A program made the translations under genes and the position numbers. Source: Symsagittifera roscoffensis (taxonomy: Eukaryota > Xenacoelomorpha > Acoela > Convolutidae). Taken from it: a stretch of 64,000 nt of DNA. Below, in pieces: positions 1 to 11,900 of this stretch. Under the pieces are notes generated by a model, which ran no database searches, was not told where the DNA came from, and saw only the letters and a list, made by a program, of their open reading frames with translations. The first letter of the stretch is position 1. The number at the start of each line of letters is the position of its first letter. The stretch lies in contig NC_087065.1 in assembly GCF_963678635.1 (NCBI RefSeq), forward strand, positions 52,641,858-52,705,857, written 5' to 3'.

Positions 1-780
1 ATTTTCATTTTCTCAAATATTAAATGCGCAAATCTGAAATGTACGCTTCAATCAAAAGAATAAATTGTGGAATCTCCCCTTCTCAAAATCAGCTTTTCTC
101 TGAATTCGATAGATAAAAAATATTGCCTCAAAGAAGACCTTTTTCGGCATTTTGGCTAATTCTTAAAATATTTTGACTTTTCTCAAAAACTACCCTGCCA
201 AATGGGAAATCAAGGGTTGAACGGAAAGAAAAAACCAAATATGCGAATCTTCCCTGTGTGAGTGCCTATTCCCTGTGTTATAAAAAATATGGCTTCAGAA
301 AATGTCCAATTTTTGACCTGTGTAATCTGTTACACTCTGTTTTGTTTGTAGACATCGCACAAAATCCGTTTTTTACCCTGTATTCAAGAAAAAGACTAGG
401 TAAATCTGATATAAAGGGTTCAATCTAAAAATGAGGGTGTAGAAGTCTTTCCTGCATAAGATGCTATTTACATGCGTTATTAGAGAAAAGTGAATGTGTT
501 AAGGAAACGTCAAACTTCACAATATTTGATCGTTTCTTGGAATCTACTTTTCACCTTTTTTTTCGAAAAATACCCAGCCAAATCTGAAATAAAGATTTCA
601 GTTGAAAGAGCGAGTAGAAGTTTTCTCCTTCAAGTTAGCGGCTATTCCCCTACTAAGTAGGGAAATCACTAGTGTTTTGTGTTAAGTTCATTTTTTGAAA
701 CTTTGAAATTTCGGTATCGCATTTCGGTATCAGTACAATCAAAAATCGAAATATTAAAATAGGTGCATCCAGCATTAACT
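1..780. repeat. Degenerate direct repeats, about 180-200 bp period
   Basis: No gene is seen here. A phrase of the type CCAAATCTGAAATAAAG followed by GGTT or a similar end recurs near 24, 199, 401 and 579. Each is preceded by a TTTTCTCAAAAACTACCC-like stretch and followed by a segment about an aligned switch to TTCCCTGTGT or similar. A related two-unit stretch occurs near 19380-19680. This looks like an old tandem or dispersed repeat; the family is not recognised. Confidence 0.4.
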
Positions 781-1606
781 CGGCCAGTAGTTTCCCTCCA
801 AGCGACCGTGGCTTAACTATGAGGACGTGAGACTCCTAATCAATAGGTGGGAGACTCAAATCCGGAAGATTGAATTGCTTTTTTTTTGGTCGAGTTTTTG
901 CTGCATAGCATTGGCAATTTGATTTAAAGAAACTGCAGCTGATTTATTGCTGGCTAGTGTAAGTAAAATTACAAGCAGATATGAGAACGTGTTACTCCTT
1001 ATCTCATCAAAGTAATTTACCAAGATGTATTTTTAATCTTATAAGAGTAATGAACGTAGTGAAGACTCTATAGATCTCGGTGACTTTTTTTTCAGGAAAA
1101 AGTCCTAAAATGCTCCAGTAACTACAGATGTGCATTTATGAATACACTTAGGTATATATGCATTTTTTGAGTTCAATTGAAGTTAATCTGCTGAAAGTTA
1201 CCTAAATAGAACTCTCCAAATACGAACGTGGAAATAGCGCGAAAAAAACGAACATTTTCTAGTTTCGAAAGTGGAATTTAATTTTTAGATTTCCAGCGGA
1301 AAAAACTGTACTTATCGATCCAGTTTTCTCAAGTTGGGTTAATGCTATCAAAAAAACGCCAATCATAATTTTTTTTGAAATTCCAAGAGCTTAAAGGGCA
1401 TCGATTATTTTTTGAAATTCGAAAGGTGGGATTTTTTCAACTAAGTCGGTGTTTTTTTTTCTATTTATTTGCGTTCATTCCTCTGTTCCAACTGTCTGTT
1501 GGCTATGTTTTTGATTTTTCATGATTTCATTTTGTTTTGCCTGTTCAAAGTTTTTTTTTGCATTTGCGTTGCTTGTGTATGCGAAGCGCAGCTTTGCCTC
1601 TGTGTC
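780..1606 (+). repeat. tRNA-derived SINE-like element, interrupted by a MITE
   Basis: The head at about 800-880 resembles a tRNA: GTGGCTTAACTATGAGG sits where an A box would be and GACTCAAATCCGG where a B box would be. The tail at 1576-1606 (GCGAAGCGCAGCTTTGCCTCT) is the conserved tail of this family in the window. The middle is occupied by an inserted MITE at 1043-1486. This copy lacks the usual 5' hairpin. The assignment rests on matching parts of about ten similar copies. Confidence 0.5.
1043..1486 (+). mobile_element. MITE with AAGAGTAATGAACG terminal inverted repeats (copy A)
   Basis: It starts with AAGAGTAATGAACGTAGTG and ends with GCGTTCATTCCTCT, the near-complementary inverted end. 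The interior has no ORF and is shared with copies at 3819, 6908, 19690 and 36391. The shared landmarks are TTAGGTATATATGCA, AGTTTCGAAAGTGGAATTTA and GATTTCCAGCGGAA. It is a non-autonomous DNA transposon; its superfamily is not clear to me. Confidence 0.65.
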
Positions 1607-2216
1607 AATGTTTTTTTTTTAAATTTTTAAGAAATTGATTTTGCTCATAAAATGGGTAAAACGCATGTCTTCACTTTTAAGTCTCTTGATTCAGACCATT
1701 ACTTGTTTTTTTTTCGATATCTATAGAAAATAGATATATATTTTTAAGAAATTCGGATTATAGTTTGTCTGCTTTTTGTCCTCTTTGAAAGCATGCGCTT
1801 TTTTCTGATTTAAGCAATTATAACAAAAGTTGAGAGTCGTTTTTTGTAAAATTAGGAATTCTAATTTATTAGTGTTTTTCTGTTTTTCTTGCGTTTTGGC
1901 TGATGTTTCCATGGCTTAATCACCTTATGTCTTGTTTGAAGCGCTAAATTAGTTTTTTTATGCTGTGGAATGTTTCGGTAATGGTGGTGCGTAAAAGTTT
2001 ATGGTTTCAAAACTTTATTGATTAAGTTCCTTGAAAATATTTTTCGGCTCAAACGTGTCAACCGAAGATTTGTTGTATTAATTATCTCTCATTGAAAGAT
2101 TTTAAATGTCATTTGTGCTTATCGACATATTTTTTCATATTGAACATAAAATTAATTTGAAAGAATCGTTTAAAACTTGTTGTAGATGTAGTTTTTTCGA
2201 CTGTTCAATTAATGTT

Positions 2217-3000
2217 TAGCCTTGCAATAAGCAAGGGTATTGCAACCGGGTACTTGACTTTTTTTTACTGGACTTTTATTCACATGATGTCCAATTTTAG
2301 TTGATCTTATAATCTGTACTTATGTCATTTTCAGCATGTCTGTATTGCGTATTTACCCTTGCTATCAGCTAGGGTATTACTGAAATCGGCTACTAGACTT
2401 TTATCTTTGTAAAGAACTAAGTTCACAGGACTCATTTCATCTCCTGGAATCCGTCATCTTGTTATATGCTAAATTTCTTAAAAATTCAAATAATTGTACA
2501 ATAATTTCAGTAGTCAGTAGATAAAGGCCTTTTCAGATGGTAATTACTTATTCAAAAGTTTTCTCAATGTTTTGACGGTTCGTGGTTTTCGTCCTAATTT
2601 CTGTCGGCTCATTTTCTGTTTTTTAACGCTATTTTGTGAAACGCCATTGGTATGGGTTTTATTGGCTTAATTTTCAAAGCATGGGTTTTGTTTTAATTTG
2701 AACCTTTTTTTTAGTATAACTGAAAGTTCACTAATTCAAAAATTCGACAGGTTTTGACCCAAAGTTTGTCGTGCTCGTTAAATGATTTTTGTAAGCCTGC
2801 TCATGAACTTCATCATATACAAGCATTTTCGTAGCTGTATATTTTTCTTGTTTTTACAAGTTATTTTGCAAGTAATCTTTTCAACTGATGTTTTCAAATT
2901 TTTTTGACTTGTCCTTTTTTCAAGCACTATCTTGTAGAGCAATATGTTTTTCGCATCGCAAGTGTTGCGAAGCTCCGCTTCACCTCTGTACCGACAATTG
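2217..3000 (+). repeat. SINE-like element of the GCTTCGCC-tail family
   Basis: The head at 2225-2270 has the family 5' motif (GCAAGGGTATTGCAACCGGG, then TAGACTTTT-like sequence). A second head-like copy with a TACCCTTGC-type hairpin lies at about 2352, which suggests an internal duplication or two nested copies. The tail at 2955-2995 carries CGCAAGTGTTGCGAAGCTCC and CACCTCTGT. The tRNA-like part is poorly preserved here. Confidence 0.5.
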
Positions 3001-3114
3001 TTTTATGCTGGTTGTAAATGTACCATCTCCAATTTGTTCCACCTCTTCATCTTTAAGTTTTTTTGTACTTAAACGGCTTCAATAGATTTGGATTATTTCT
3101 CCGGGTAGTTACTT

Positions 3115-3500
3115 GGTTATTGCAACCGGGTGCTAGACTTTTTTCCCGTAAACAATTTTGTCCACAGAATTCGCACGTGTCTTACTGCACTGATGTAAAG
3201 ATGCAGCTGCTTAGATGCAATGTAGCATGTGCATGTTAGGTATGGGCCTTGTGTGCCTGTTATGAGTTCCTTTAATATATATTTTTTCGTTTTCGATTCG
3301 TTTTTTTTTTTCGTTTTCATTCAATTGTCCTAGTTGAGATGCTTTTCTCAAAAGAAACTTTATTGATGACAATTTGCGACCAACATAAAATAGATCTAGA
3401 TTTTTTGACAGTGGTTTTTGTTCAATTTTGATGCCGCTCTCATATTTCATGTTGTGCTTGTATTGTATCGCAAGAGGTGCGAAGCTCTCCGTTTGATTTC
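3115..3500 (+). repeat. Short SINE-like copy, internally deleted
   Basis: The head ATTGCAACCGGGTGCTAGAC followed by TTTTTTCCCGTAAACAA is close to the family consensus. A tail at 3467-3495 (TCGCAAGAGGTGCGAAGCTC) follows only about 350 bp later. Most of the usual 0.8-1.2 kb interior is missing. No coding capacity is convincing. Confidence 0.5.
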
Positions 3501-3818
3501 CGTCTCATTTTCTAAACACCTTCATAGCTGCCTGGTCTTTACTCTAAGAGGAATGTGCTAACAACGTAAAGCGGTAAAGAGAGATGGGGCAGCCACTCTC
3601 AAAAGACTCAGCAGCTGTAGCTCTGGTTTCCGAATCACGTAGAAGACACTATCTTTTTATTTTTCCCAATCTTATTTTTGTAATTTGTGACGTTTTAAAG
3701 TTCCTTGTGCCGTTATTTTCGTGTTTGCTTTCATAATTCACAGTGAAATTTATCTTACAATCAGAGAAAGGAAAAAATGACTTTTCGAAAAAATTTTCTC
3801 ATGTAAGGTTTGTTTTTT

Positions 3819-4642
3819 AAGAGTAATGAACGTGGTGAAGACTCTTATATAGGTCTTGCTGATTTTTTTTTCAGGAAAAAGGTTTGAAGTATTCATGCAT
3901 TTAGGTATATATGCACTTTTTGGTAACTTCCCAAATGGCATAATTCCCAAATGGCATAAAAATTAAACTCTTCTCAAATGGCATAAATGTCAAGTTTTCA
4001 TGGTAATTCAATCATTTTCTAGTTCTAACTTTTTGTCAAGAGCGGAAGCTTGTGAACAAGATTTAGAATTAATAGCTTCTTAACAAATGTTAAGCGACAA
4101 TTTTGTCAGAAAAATTGACCACAGCAAGCTTATTCTTTTCGCTTTTGATAATAAATTCTGCAATTTTTTCAAGATAAAATGTCAATCAACATTTGAATTG
4201 ACAGTTTGACTAATTTTCCCCCATGGTTCACGAAAAAGTTTTTCTCGATTTTTCTAATGCAACTGTTGCATGAAATTTATGCCATTTGGGAATTTTTTCA
4301 TTTTTGTGCCATTTGGGAATTATGCCATTTGAGACGTAATCCACTTTTTGAGTTCAATTCAAATTCATCTGCTGAAAGTGGCGTAAATAGCACTCTCTAA
4401 ATACGAACGTAGAAATGACGCGGAAAAAAACGTGAACGATTTCTAGTTTCAAAAGTGGAATTTAATGTTTAGATTTCCAGCGGAATAATAACTTTACCTG
4501 TTGATCCCGTTTTCTCAAATTGGGTTAATGTTATCAAAAAGACAACAATCATAAATCGTTCTGGAAATTCAAAGAGCTTGAAGGTCATCTATTTTTTTTG
4601 AAATTTGAAAGTTTTCATGCTTACTTGCGTCCATTACTCTTT
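3819..4642 (+). mobile_element. MITE copy B with AAGAGTAATGAACG ends, carrying a nested insertion
   Basis: It begins AAGAGTAATGAACGTGGTG and ends GCGTCCATTACTCTTTT. It matches copy A on both sides of a 428-bp interruption (3922-4349). The interruption falls between TATATATGCA and TTTTTGAGTTCAA, which are contiguous in copy A and in the 19.7 kb copy. That makes the insertion boundaries readable by eye. Confidence 0.65.
3922..4341. mobile_element. Nested MITE with CAAATGGCATAATT inverted ends and 8-bp target duplication
   Basis: The insert is bounded by CACTTTTT at 3914-3921 and 4342-4349, an 8-bp direct duplication. Its ends are imperfect inverted repeats of about 24 bp sharing CAAATGGCATAATT. 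A second inner pair (CCCAAATGGCATAA versus CCATTTGGGAATT) makes it strongly fold-back. No ORF is credible. The size of the duplication would suit a hAT-like element, but this superfamily guess is weak. Confidence 0.65.
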
Positions 4643-6448
4643 TCCAATCTTCGATTGGTTATGTTTAAATATGTGTCAACCTCAAATTATTATTGAAAAT
4701 GAAAGAGCTTTTATATGATTTTATTTTGTCTTTGAAGAGAAATAAACAGTAATTTTTGTCTGCTTCCTTGAGTACATCAACACTTTTCTCCTCAGTAAAT
4801 GCGTGCTGTTCAATTTAATTCCAGCGTTCAAAGGTAAAGTTCAGAAATTACCTTATCTTCTTAAAATACTGCATTACTTTGAATCACTTCGTATTTTTTC
4901 GTTGACGTATACAACTTTGCGGCACCTAAAGGTGTGCGACCTGTCGAATTTTTTCCGTGCGTAGTCAAATTAGAATAAGTTAATTTTTTTCGGCAAGGAA
5001 AATTGTGCTAGTGTGGTGGGCTTGTCAGTTCAGCTCTAAATGAGTTCATCAAAATGCAAAGGGTCTGAGGACAAGTTTCAAACAAGTGATTTGATTTTCT
5101 TTTTTAGAAATCAATCAACGCCTTTAGTTTCATGCTGCTGTTCATTGATGTGAGTGTGTCTTCAGCGAGTCATTGCTGTTCTCGGAGAGATATTTTTATA
5201 ACGAACTTGGACAACGGAGTGTTTTTGATTTAAGACTGGAAAAACTTTTTCGCAAAAAGTAAGAAAGTATGTTGGCTTTTCCGCGCAAAGTAGTTGGCTT
5301 TTACGAGCAAAAAGTAAGAAAACGTGTACTAGCTTTTCCGGGCAAAATAGTCATATAACTTGGAGTCAGCAAATCTGGGTACAGGAGGATATTTTGCAGA
5401 GGCCGCCGTGAGAATGAAATGATCTGATATCCTGTTTACAAGGATCACTACTTGAGCGATTGCAGAGGCTAGTGCATGTTGCTTGTTTTCAACAGGTATA
5501 TGGCTCGAGACCAATCGTGATTGGTGCTCGTTGTTTTAAGTGGGGAGAAAAACTTCCAACTCCAGAGAAACAAAAAAAACAGAAGTATGCAGCTTGTAAC
5601 CTGGAACTTCGGAACGGTTGTTTGAAGAGCTGAACAGCTCATTTAGTCATTTTCTTCGTAGATGAAAGATCTCAGTTTCAAGTTTAATGCCTTTATTTAA
5701 CAGGGCAATTAGTTTTATGAACGGATACTTGAATAGTTTTATAGTTGTATAGCAATTAGTTTTATTAGCGGAAATTGTATAAACCAAATGTGTCAACCTT
5801 ATGGCGTTTTTGTTCGAACTCAGAGCAAAATGAAACGGATGAATTGTTTGAGAGCTTCTATCAAACGCCTGGCTTCCTTGAAGCTTGCCATTGACCAACT
5901 GTTGGCTTGAAATGTTTGAGCTAAAGCCTGTATATTGTATCAAATCACTGTTCAACCAAAACTAACAATTTGATCGATCTGTCTTTACATGTTTACTTTA
6001 ACGACAAACTAATAGTTTGATTAGCATAGTTTGCTCTGAGTTTGGTTCTGCATATGGTGTGTTAAAAACGAATTCGAGTTTTATGGCGGACTGACTTTAT
6101 CTGGTGAAAAGTAGATCAATTTTTCTTAATCGTGCTTTACCACCATAGTTTCAATAATTTTATCGTTTTTTTGCCAAAAATACGAGCCTTTTTAAAATCA
6201 GCCATGGTATTTTTTATCTTTTTCTAACTAGTTCATTGAAAACTATTGATTTGTTTCATCTCAAGTAACCTTTATTTACGGCCGAATCTTTCATTGCATT
6301 AGTTTAATTTTCGGATTTTTCTTTGCTAACCATATTTGATCGATGGAACTAAAGCAACATCTTGCCAAATTGATTATCCGAACTTGTTAACATTACAGGA
6401 TTGTTTATTTAACTAATTCTCAATAATGTCTAAGATTGAATACTGAAA
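4643..6448. other. No gene seen; upstream region of PIEZO gene 1
   Basis: Only short ORFs without recognisable motifs are present. Near 5265-5345 a short phrase (TTTTCCG.GCAAA.TAGT) is repeated two or three times. The stretch should hold the gene 1 promoter and 5' UTR, but I cannot point to a TATA box or start site with confidence. Confidence 0.4.
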
Positions 6449-6613
6449 ATGGAGCCGACTTCAATTTCAGAACGATCTGCTGTCCTATCTACCTCTTCTG
6501 TCGACGTGCCACACTATGGCTCTTTGGAGGGCCATGATGGACCACGAATAGCCGCCAACAGTGAGCCAGACTCTCCTTTGATTGGAGGAAGACAACCTCC
6601 TCATAAAGCAAAA
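6449..6613 (+). CDS. Piezo: PIEZO gene 1, exon 1 (N-terminal 55 residues)
   Basis: The ATG at 6449 opens 55 codons ending in frame 0 at AAA, followed by a GTAAGA donor at 6614. An in-frame TGA lies four codons upstream (6437-6439), so this is the first possible Met if no further 5' splice exists. The peptide is hydrophilic (it starts MEPTSISERS, with S/P/G-rich runs and SPLIGG), a likely cytosolic disordered N-terminus. It joins in phase to exon 2 at 8962. The first membrane segment of PIEZO is encoded just after that junction, and gene 2 has the same phase-0 arrangement. A TTTCAG at 6465-6470 could instead act as an acceptor, in which case translation would start elsewhere. Transcript data would decide; the joining is inferred. 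Confidence 0.68.
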
Positions 6614-6907
6614 GTAAGATTTAGTTGAACTCTGTGAGAGCAAGTGTCTTTGAACCTGCAACTGGACTTTTCCCTTAAAGTTTCACGCAAACTTGCGAAA
6701 TTCCCACATTCTCGTGCTCAGTTGACAGTTCCAGAACACGAGATATGGGGATTTAGGCTAGCCAGGGATAACACAACGTGGTTTTTGCCTCCCAGATTTG
6801 ACCCCCGAAAATTTTTGAAGTTTTGCCTACCGTCGAAAACCCTTAGATCCGCTCCCGCTATTGGGTTTTGGTTAAGCAGCGAGATTTCATCATTTCGGTC
6901 AGTGATT

Positions 6908-7370
6908 AAGAGTAATGAACGTAGTTAGTACTCTTATATAGGTCTTGCTGATTTTTTTTTTAGGAAAAAGTCTTTAAATATATTCACGCTCAATTTTGAT
7001 TTTTTGCTGTTTGACTTGTGATTTTTTTGTAAGTTCAGTGCATTTCTATTGTTGAAAGAAAGGCAATTTCCACTATCGAACAGCGAAATTGTAAAGGTCA
7101 CGGAAAACATGATCAGCTTCTAATTTCGAAAATGGAAAATAATTATCAGATTTCACAGCGAAATAAAAGTTTTACCTCTTGAACTAGTTTTCTCAAATGG
7201 GTTAATTTACATTAAAAATTGTCCATCATAAAGTGTTCTATAAATTCAAAGTGCTTTAAGGCCATCTATTTTTTTCTTTGAAATTCAAACGATTTTTCAT
7301 GAAGATTATTTACACGCGCAAGAAACTTATGTTCTGGCCATCTACTGGAAAAGACTTACTCTTCTGGCGT
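6908..7370 (+). mobile_element. MITE copy C (AAGAGTAATGAACG family) in gene 1 intron 1
   Basis: It begins AAGAGTAATGAACGTAGT and carries family interior landmarks: TATATAGGTCTTGCTGA, TTTTCTCAAATGGGTTAA and an AAGTGCTTTAAGGCCATC-like segment. The 3' end is degraded (TTTACACGCGCAAG where the others have TTTACTTGCGTTCATT), so the right boundary is approximate. A close subtype relative lies at about 18950-19300. Confidence 0.5.
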
Positions 7371-7557
7371 GTTTTTTTCTTATCACAAATAAACATCAGA
7401 GGTGGCTGAGTTATACATCCTCCTCAAGCTCTTGTAATCGTGATGAGATATGTATTGAAACACTTCAGAGTTCTTGGTGTCGATATCGCTTTCAGATTCA
7501 TTTTAAGTTCTAATGTTCCTACGTTTGCTTTATACGCTGATAAACACTCTTGGTGTT

Positions 7558-8000
7558 TTTGTTCTGACCATTTGAAAAATGGGGAGGAACTTTGTATTCG
7601 GGTATATTTCAGCTTTTTTGTTTTCATCTCAAAATTAGATACTACAAATAATCATCGGAATAAGTATAATGATGTATTATTAATGCGTCATTAAATGGTT
7701 AGCATATCAATTTGTACAAGGCATCCGCGTGTGGGCAACAAAAATTATTCTTTTTTCTCAGTTCATGTATTTCAATTGTTGGAAGGTTTTTAATTCTACT
7801 TGTATAGCAATTTTTTATTTCGTCTGTATTCGAAAAATTCGATATTGAATATTTTCGATTTTGGGTTTATGAATTTAGGTCCTTTCTTGTTCCGACCATT
7901 GAAAGTGGGAAGGAACGTTGTATTCGGGTGTTTCACTTTTTTTTGCTTTCCACGCTAAATCAGCTACCACAAATCATCATCGGAGAAGGCTCTATCATGT
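7558..8000 (+). repeat. Two diverged direct repeat units, about 326 bp apart
   Basis: The segment at 7558-7680 (CTGACCATTTGAAAAATGGG, TTGTATTCGGGT, then CACAAAT-like and CATCGGA) is repeated with changes at 7884-8000 (CCGACCATTGAAAGTGGGAA, TTGTATTCGGGT). Both lie inside gene 1 intron 1. The family is unknown. Confidence 0.5.
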
Positions 8001-8961
8001 TTGAGTGGTATATTTGGTGGAATATCATATTAAAGCATTTTCAGTCGTGATTCGAACGATATTTAAAAAAATTCTAGAAAATTATCATTGTTCCGAAAAA
8101 CTGCTTTTAAGTTTTTGATTTTTAGTTCAATTTCGAACGAAAAACGCGATCGAGTAAGGTTCATTATATGGAAATTATCTATTTTTTTTAAAAAAAAAAC
8201 TAGGCTCGATAAACCTGATTTTACTGTCAAGAAATTGGTTTTGGATGTTTCTTTCAGCGCTTATTTGACAAAAATGATTTTCAAAAAAAAAATTTAAAAC
8301 TATTGTATAAAAAATAAAAATTAACTTAGAATATTTTTGCATTTTTTGTTTGGTATTCATTTTTGAAAACAAATTTTGTCGGTTGTGCCTAATTGGCTTG
8401 TCTTATACGCGATTGTGTAGTTCTCAAATAACCCACTAAAAACGACACTAATTTGAAAAAAAAATTAAAATAGTTTTATGAATATAGTCGGAACATCCTA
8501 TGCTAATTGCACAGCAACCTGCTATCCTTGCTATATAATAACAATGTTATAGACACGCTTAGTTTTTTGTTTTCTTGTGGACGCTCGATTTTACGCGGTT
8601 TTGACTATCAGTGTTTAATAAAATTTTGATGTGCAAAAGCACTGAGGTATTTAATTATGTTTAAAAGATTTTGCTCATAAAATGGTTAAGAATCAGTCAA
8701 TTAACGAGTACAGTTTAGAGTCAAATTAAATTAGAAATTTTAAAGAAGTTGATGATCATCAACAAACGTTATATAATGATTTTTCCGTGTTGTTTGTTTG
8801 AACATCTTTATGTCAATTTGCAGCTCAACTGTCTGTTTTGGAACGCTTTTGTTGAAACTAAAATCAACTTATTGTTGCTGGATTATAAATGTGTCAACAT
8901 TTTTCATCGGAAGTAAATGTATCCAATGCATTCAAAAATACTTATTTTGGTGTTGTTTCAG

Positions 8962-11900
8962 AATATGAACACAGAGACGCGAAGTCCTCGTGGACTCTCG
9001 GCGAATCGCCATGCGCCTCTTCGCAGCCAGCAACTCACTAAGAGCCAAATGTTTGCGGCAGCTTTCTTCCGCGTAGCCATTCCTCTTGCCCTAATATGTT
9101 CGTTCACCCTACGTGTGAATGCATTCTCAGGGGTTTTCCTCATTCTATTTTTCATACACCCTTTTGTATCTTCCCCCGGAAAACCGAGCAGTCAAATGCA
9201 GACGAAGTTGTTCCTAAGTGCTATCATAGTCATATCTACTCTATTTCTCTTAGCCCAAGGCTCCTTTCTCGTATCTCTTTATACTGTCGACGATCTACCG
9301 GGTGAATTTACATGTAACAGTACGATGGGAGAGACTTATATAGATATCGGCCTTGGGGATCTCTACGAAGCTTCATGGTGGATGTACTTCGTCTATTTCG
9401 GACCTGAAGTTGTCCTGATTCTGACGAGCGTTTGCTCGCTGCTATCACACGTGGTGGCATTGAATTCTCTCAAACCGCCGAAATCGACGCCAAGAACACC
9501 TCGACCTAGTAGAGACGAAAGGCAAAATGCTTCCGAGACAAGTAACTTGAGTTCGCCTGCTAGCGAAAAGACACCAAGTGATCGTTTCCAGAGAAGTTTT
9601 GCCTACGTAATTGGGATCCTGAACATCCTAGCTCTCATTGGTGCAGCCTGCTGTGTTCCTTCATTGATTTCCCTCGCTTACCTGCTAGTTTTTCTCACAA
9701 TCGGAACCGGCCATAGCGTATCAGCATCGACCCTTCTTACTACAGGAATCAATAGTTTAAGTTACGTTTTGGTTTTGGTTTCGGCTCTGCATTTTGTGAC
9801 AATTTACATTTTCCAATTTCATTTCATAGACGACAAAGTTGATTATGATTCAACGTGGCTCCGACTGACTGGAATAAAGCGGATTCTAAACTCTTCCTGC
9901 GTAGAAGCGGCAGAAGATAACATGTCTATGTACATCCACGATCTACCCACCGAGTATTACGTCCAGCCATTTGTAATACTAGTTCTCTACTACTTGATTG
10001 CGCACTATACTGGTTTCTGGGCCCAGTTTACTCCGAGCGATGACGCTTATTACCGGGATACGGAATCAAATCAAAATGTGAGCTTTCAGAATCGACATAG
10101 TCGAATTAGCAGGTCTTACATGCCCCCAGTTCTACAGAATTTCATGTCCCCGACGTTAGAAAGCACCTCGGAGTACGTGAAAAATTCGTTCCAGAAGTTC
10201 TGGTTCGTTCTCAAAAAGACGATAAGTTCCCTGTCGTATTTGGTATCAGTGGCTGTTCAGATCTTCTGGAGCGTGTGGTGTTTGGGACTCATAGGTCTAG
10301 TGTTGCTTCTAGTTGCAATTTATTTGTGGGTGCGTTCTAACTCCCAGATGCGCACACTAAATGCTGCTCCGTTTCTTGTTGTTTTCTGCACTGTATATAT
10401 TTTGGTCCAGTATATCTTCAATCTTGACTACATAGACGGTGAATTTGTCGACAAAACACATACAATCGATTTCGGAACCTTCAATTTGACAATATCTCTT
10501 GAAGATATAAGACTGACCAAAGATTCCATGCCGCACATTTTATACCTGGGAGTGCAGTGTATTTTCCTGTGTGTTTTTTGGTTTTCGCTCAGAAGTTGTA
10601 TCCAACACTACAAAGAAAAGCGAGGAAGAATCGACGAAACGCATTTGGGCTCCACGAATAGTGCAAATGGCGAAATACCTTTGGGCTCCATATCCGATGA
10701 AACTGAGAGCCGAAGAGAAACAGCAGATGATTCATCGACTCAAGCCATTCTGCAGAGAGTGCGAGAAATAGCCTCGGCTGTATGGATGTCCATTTGCATA
10801 GTAGTTCTGCTATTTGTAAGCACTCATGGATTCCCGACTGCATTCAATATAGTGTACATGTTGTTTTTCATAGTGTTCGCGAACTATACAGTTTTCACAG
10901 TGGGAGCTGGAATTACAGAATTGCCAGATTTTGAGAAATTTCTCCGACTTATTTTGTTATTCACCATGACTGCTTTGTGTGTGATATACATATATCAATT
11001 CTCTTTCTTCTTCGACCAGTTCGATTTTTTCAAGGAACAGCGCGACGTGCTGTCTCAGTTCGGCCTGACTAACTCGGTTTCGGACACCCTGGAAATTGTC
11101 TACCCGACAGCCGTTTTGCTGATTGTTATCAAAATTCAGTTCGACTTTTTCGGCGATTCCTTTAAAAGTTTCATGCGTCATTTCAAAACCAACTTCTCCG
11201 CAATGGAAGACGAAAGCTTGCCGCCAGGAAGCGAAACAAGGGCAACTGAAATGAGCAGAACCTCTGACGACCATCCAAGCGAACTTCATAACAAACAAAT
11301 GTTCCGCAAACGTGTCAAAGCCATTGCCCAATACATCCGTGAAAGGTTATGGGTGTGGCTAGTTGTTCATACTGACAAACTGTTCCTCATGTTACTTTTC
11401 GTGGCAATAATGCAGGAGATTTCAGCAGTGAATTTGGGTTTCATGACGTTCTATGTACTAATGTGTACAATGCCGCAAGGTGCTGGAGGAGCTTTGAAGA
11501 AAATCTTATTCGTGCTGACGTGCGGAGTCGTGATAATCAGAATGGCGTACCAGAATCAACTGATTAATGAAAATGTATATTACGATGTCAAATGTGACAA
11601 TACTTCAATTTCTAACCGAAGCTTCATCGATACAAATTTGTTCGAATGGATAGGGTTGACTGTTTACGATGACAAAAACGCGCCAGAGAAAAAGTCAGCC
11701 TTGACCTATCTTTGGTTCTATCTTCTACTCATAATTTGCGTGTTGCTCGAAAGTCTAATGCACTGTAGAATGAACGCGAAAAAGGCAATTTTGGAAAGAC
11801 GAGCACAGAACGAAAACACAGGGCAAGCCAGGAAAGCGAGCGAGAACTTAAAAAAGTTAAAAATTATGCTCCACTATCGAATTATCTTCCCAGAAGTGAA

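Noticed and set aside
6644-6928. 94-codon ORF after gene 1 exon 1
   Set aside because: It starts within the intron after a good donor, has no known domain, and runs into the MITE at 6908.
8917-8961. Translation start of gene 1 at 8917
   Set aside because: The stretch ends in TTGTTTCAG, a good acceptor, and an in-phase upstream exon with a GTAAGA donor exists. The start at 8917 would be intronic sequence.
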